Assembly (NCBI GenBank): GCA_905221605.1
Contig: CAJNDS010002503.1
Location: 257,501-319,500 of the forward strand
Reading direction: 5' to 3'
DNA from: Symbiodinium natans
Taxonomy: Eukaryota > Sar > Dinophyceae > Suessiales > Symbiodiniaceae
DNA: 62,000 bases
The notes beneath the pieces are model-generated. The model did not search any database and had not been told where the DNA came from. It saw nothing but the letters and a program-made list of their open reading frames with translations. The position numbers and the translations under genes are program-made. Positions 61,862 through 62,000 of this stretch are shown here, one piece after another. Every line of letters begins with the position of its first letter. Position 1 is the stretch's first letter.

Positions 61862-62000
61862 GCTCGGCTTTTCCACAGCATGGGGCTTTCAGGGCTAGTG
61901 TTTCGGGTAATCAGGGTTTTAGGGCAATTAGGGTTTGGGTTCAGGGGTCATGGTTTTAGGGTTTGGGTTTTAGTCTGCGACGTCTGCGAAATCACTGCTT

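Larger units (their letters stand above)
50404..60112 (+). other. Threonine synthase intron 10 hosting the unidentified gene
   Basis: 9,709 bp from GA donor (AAG|GA) to CAG acceptor. Contains candidate exons 52232-59359, inverted-repeat elements at 52052, 53173, 55935 and 58280, an AT-rich unique block (54420-55110) with no gene seen, and a long TTTTTAGGG array (56325-56582). Confidence 0.85.

Noticed and set aside
1-62000. Spliced-leader RNA genes, tRNA, rRNA and retrotransposon coding regions
   Set aside because: No match to the conserved dinoflagellate leader core, tRNA cloverleaf boxes, rRNA or reverse transcriptase motifs was noticed by eye on either strand; a computed search would be needed to exclude diverged copies.

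Overview
The window looks like nuclear DNA of a dinoflagellate. The evidence is many short exons, introns that nearly all start with GC or GA instead of GT, acceptors of the AG|G type, and hundreds of dispersed telomere-like TTTAGGG / CCCTAAA arrays. Species cannot be fixed from sequence alone. No bacterial-type operons, rRNA, tRNA, CRISPR or viral genes were seen.

Layout. Every gene I can support is on the + strand and the genes are nested. (1) Threonine synthase (THRC type) spans the whole window: 14 exons from 564 to about 61861, open at both ends. (2) Its fifth visible intron (5914-47757, about 41.8 kb) contains a complete-looking single-domain voltage-gated cation channel: likely start codon 8014, confident exons 21975-45596 with stop 45594-45596, six transmembrane segments, a TLEDW pore and two EF-hands. 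(3) The channel's S3-S4 intron (27369-33078) contains a third gene, a Golgi-type family GT17 glycosyltransferase (29262 to about 32711 plus an unresolved tail). (4) The tenth visible threonine synthase intron (50404-60112) contains exons of a fourth gene that I could not identify (about 52232-59359). This is a Russian-doll gene arrangement, three levels deep at 29-33 kb. Exon order and reading-frame phase are preserved across each host intron.

The remaining DNA is intron sequence. It holds telomere-like arrays with locally homogenised length variants, at least three families of short inverted-repeat elements about 90-115 bp long, G/C homopolymer runs, microsatellites and minisatellites. A striking orientation rule is visible: C-rich CCCTAAA arrays sit just upstream of exons and G-rich TTTAGGG arrays just downstream. 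Many introns therefore carry complementary repeats at their two ends and could fold so that donor and acceptor meet.

Exon boundaries were placed by hand from AG acceptors, GC/GA/GT donors, codon phase and knowledge of the protein families. They have not been checked against transcripts.
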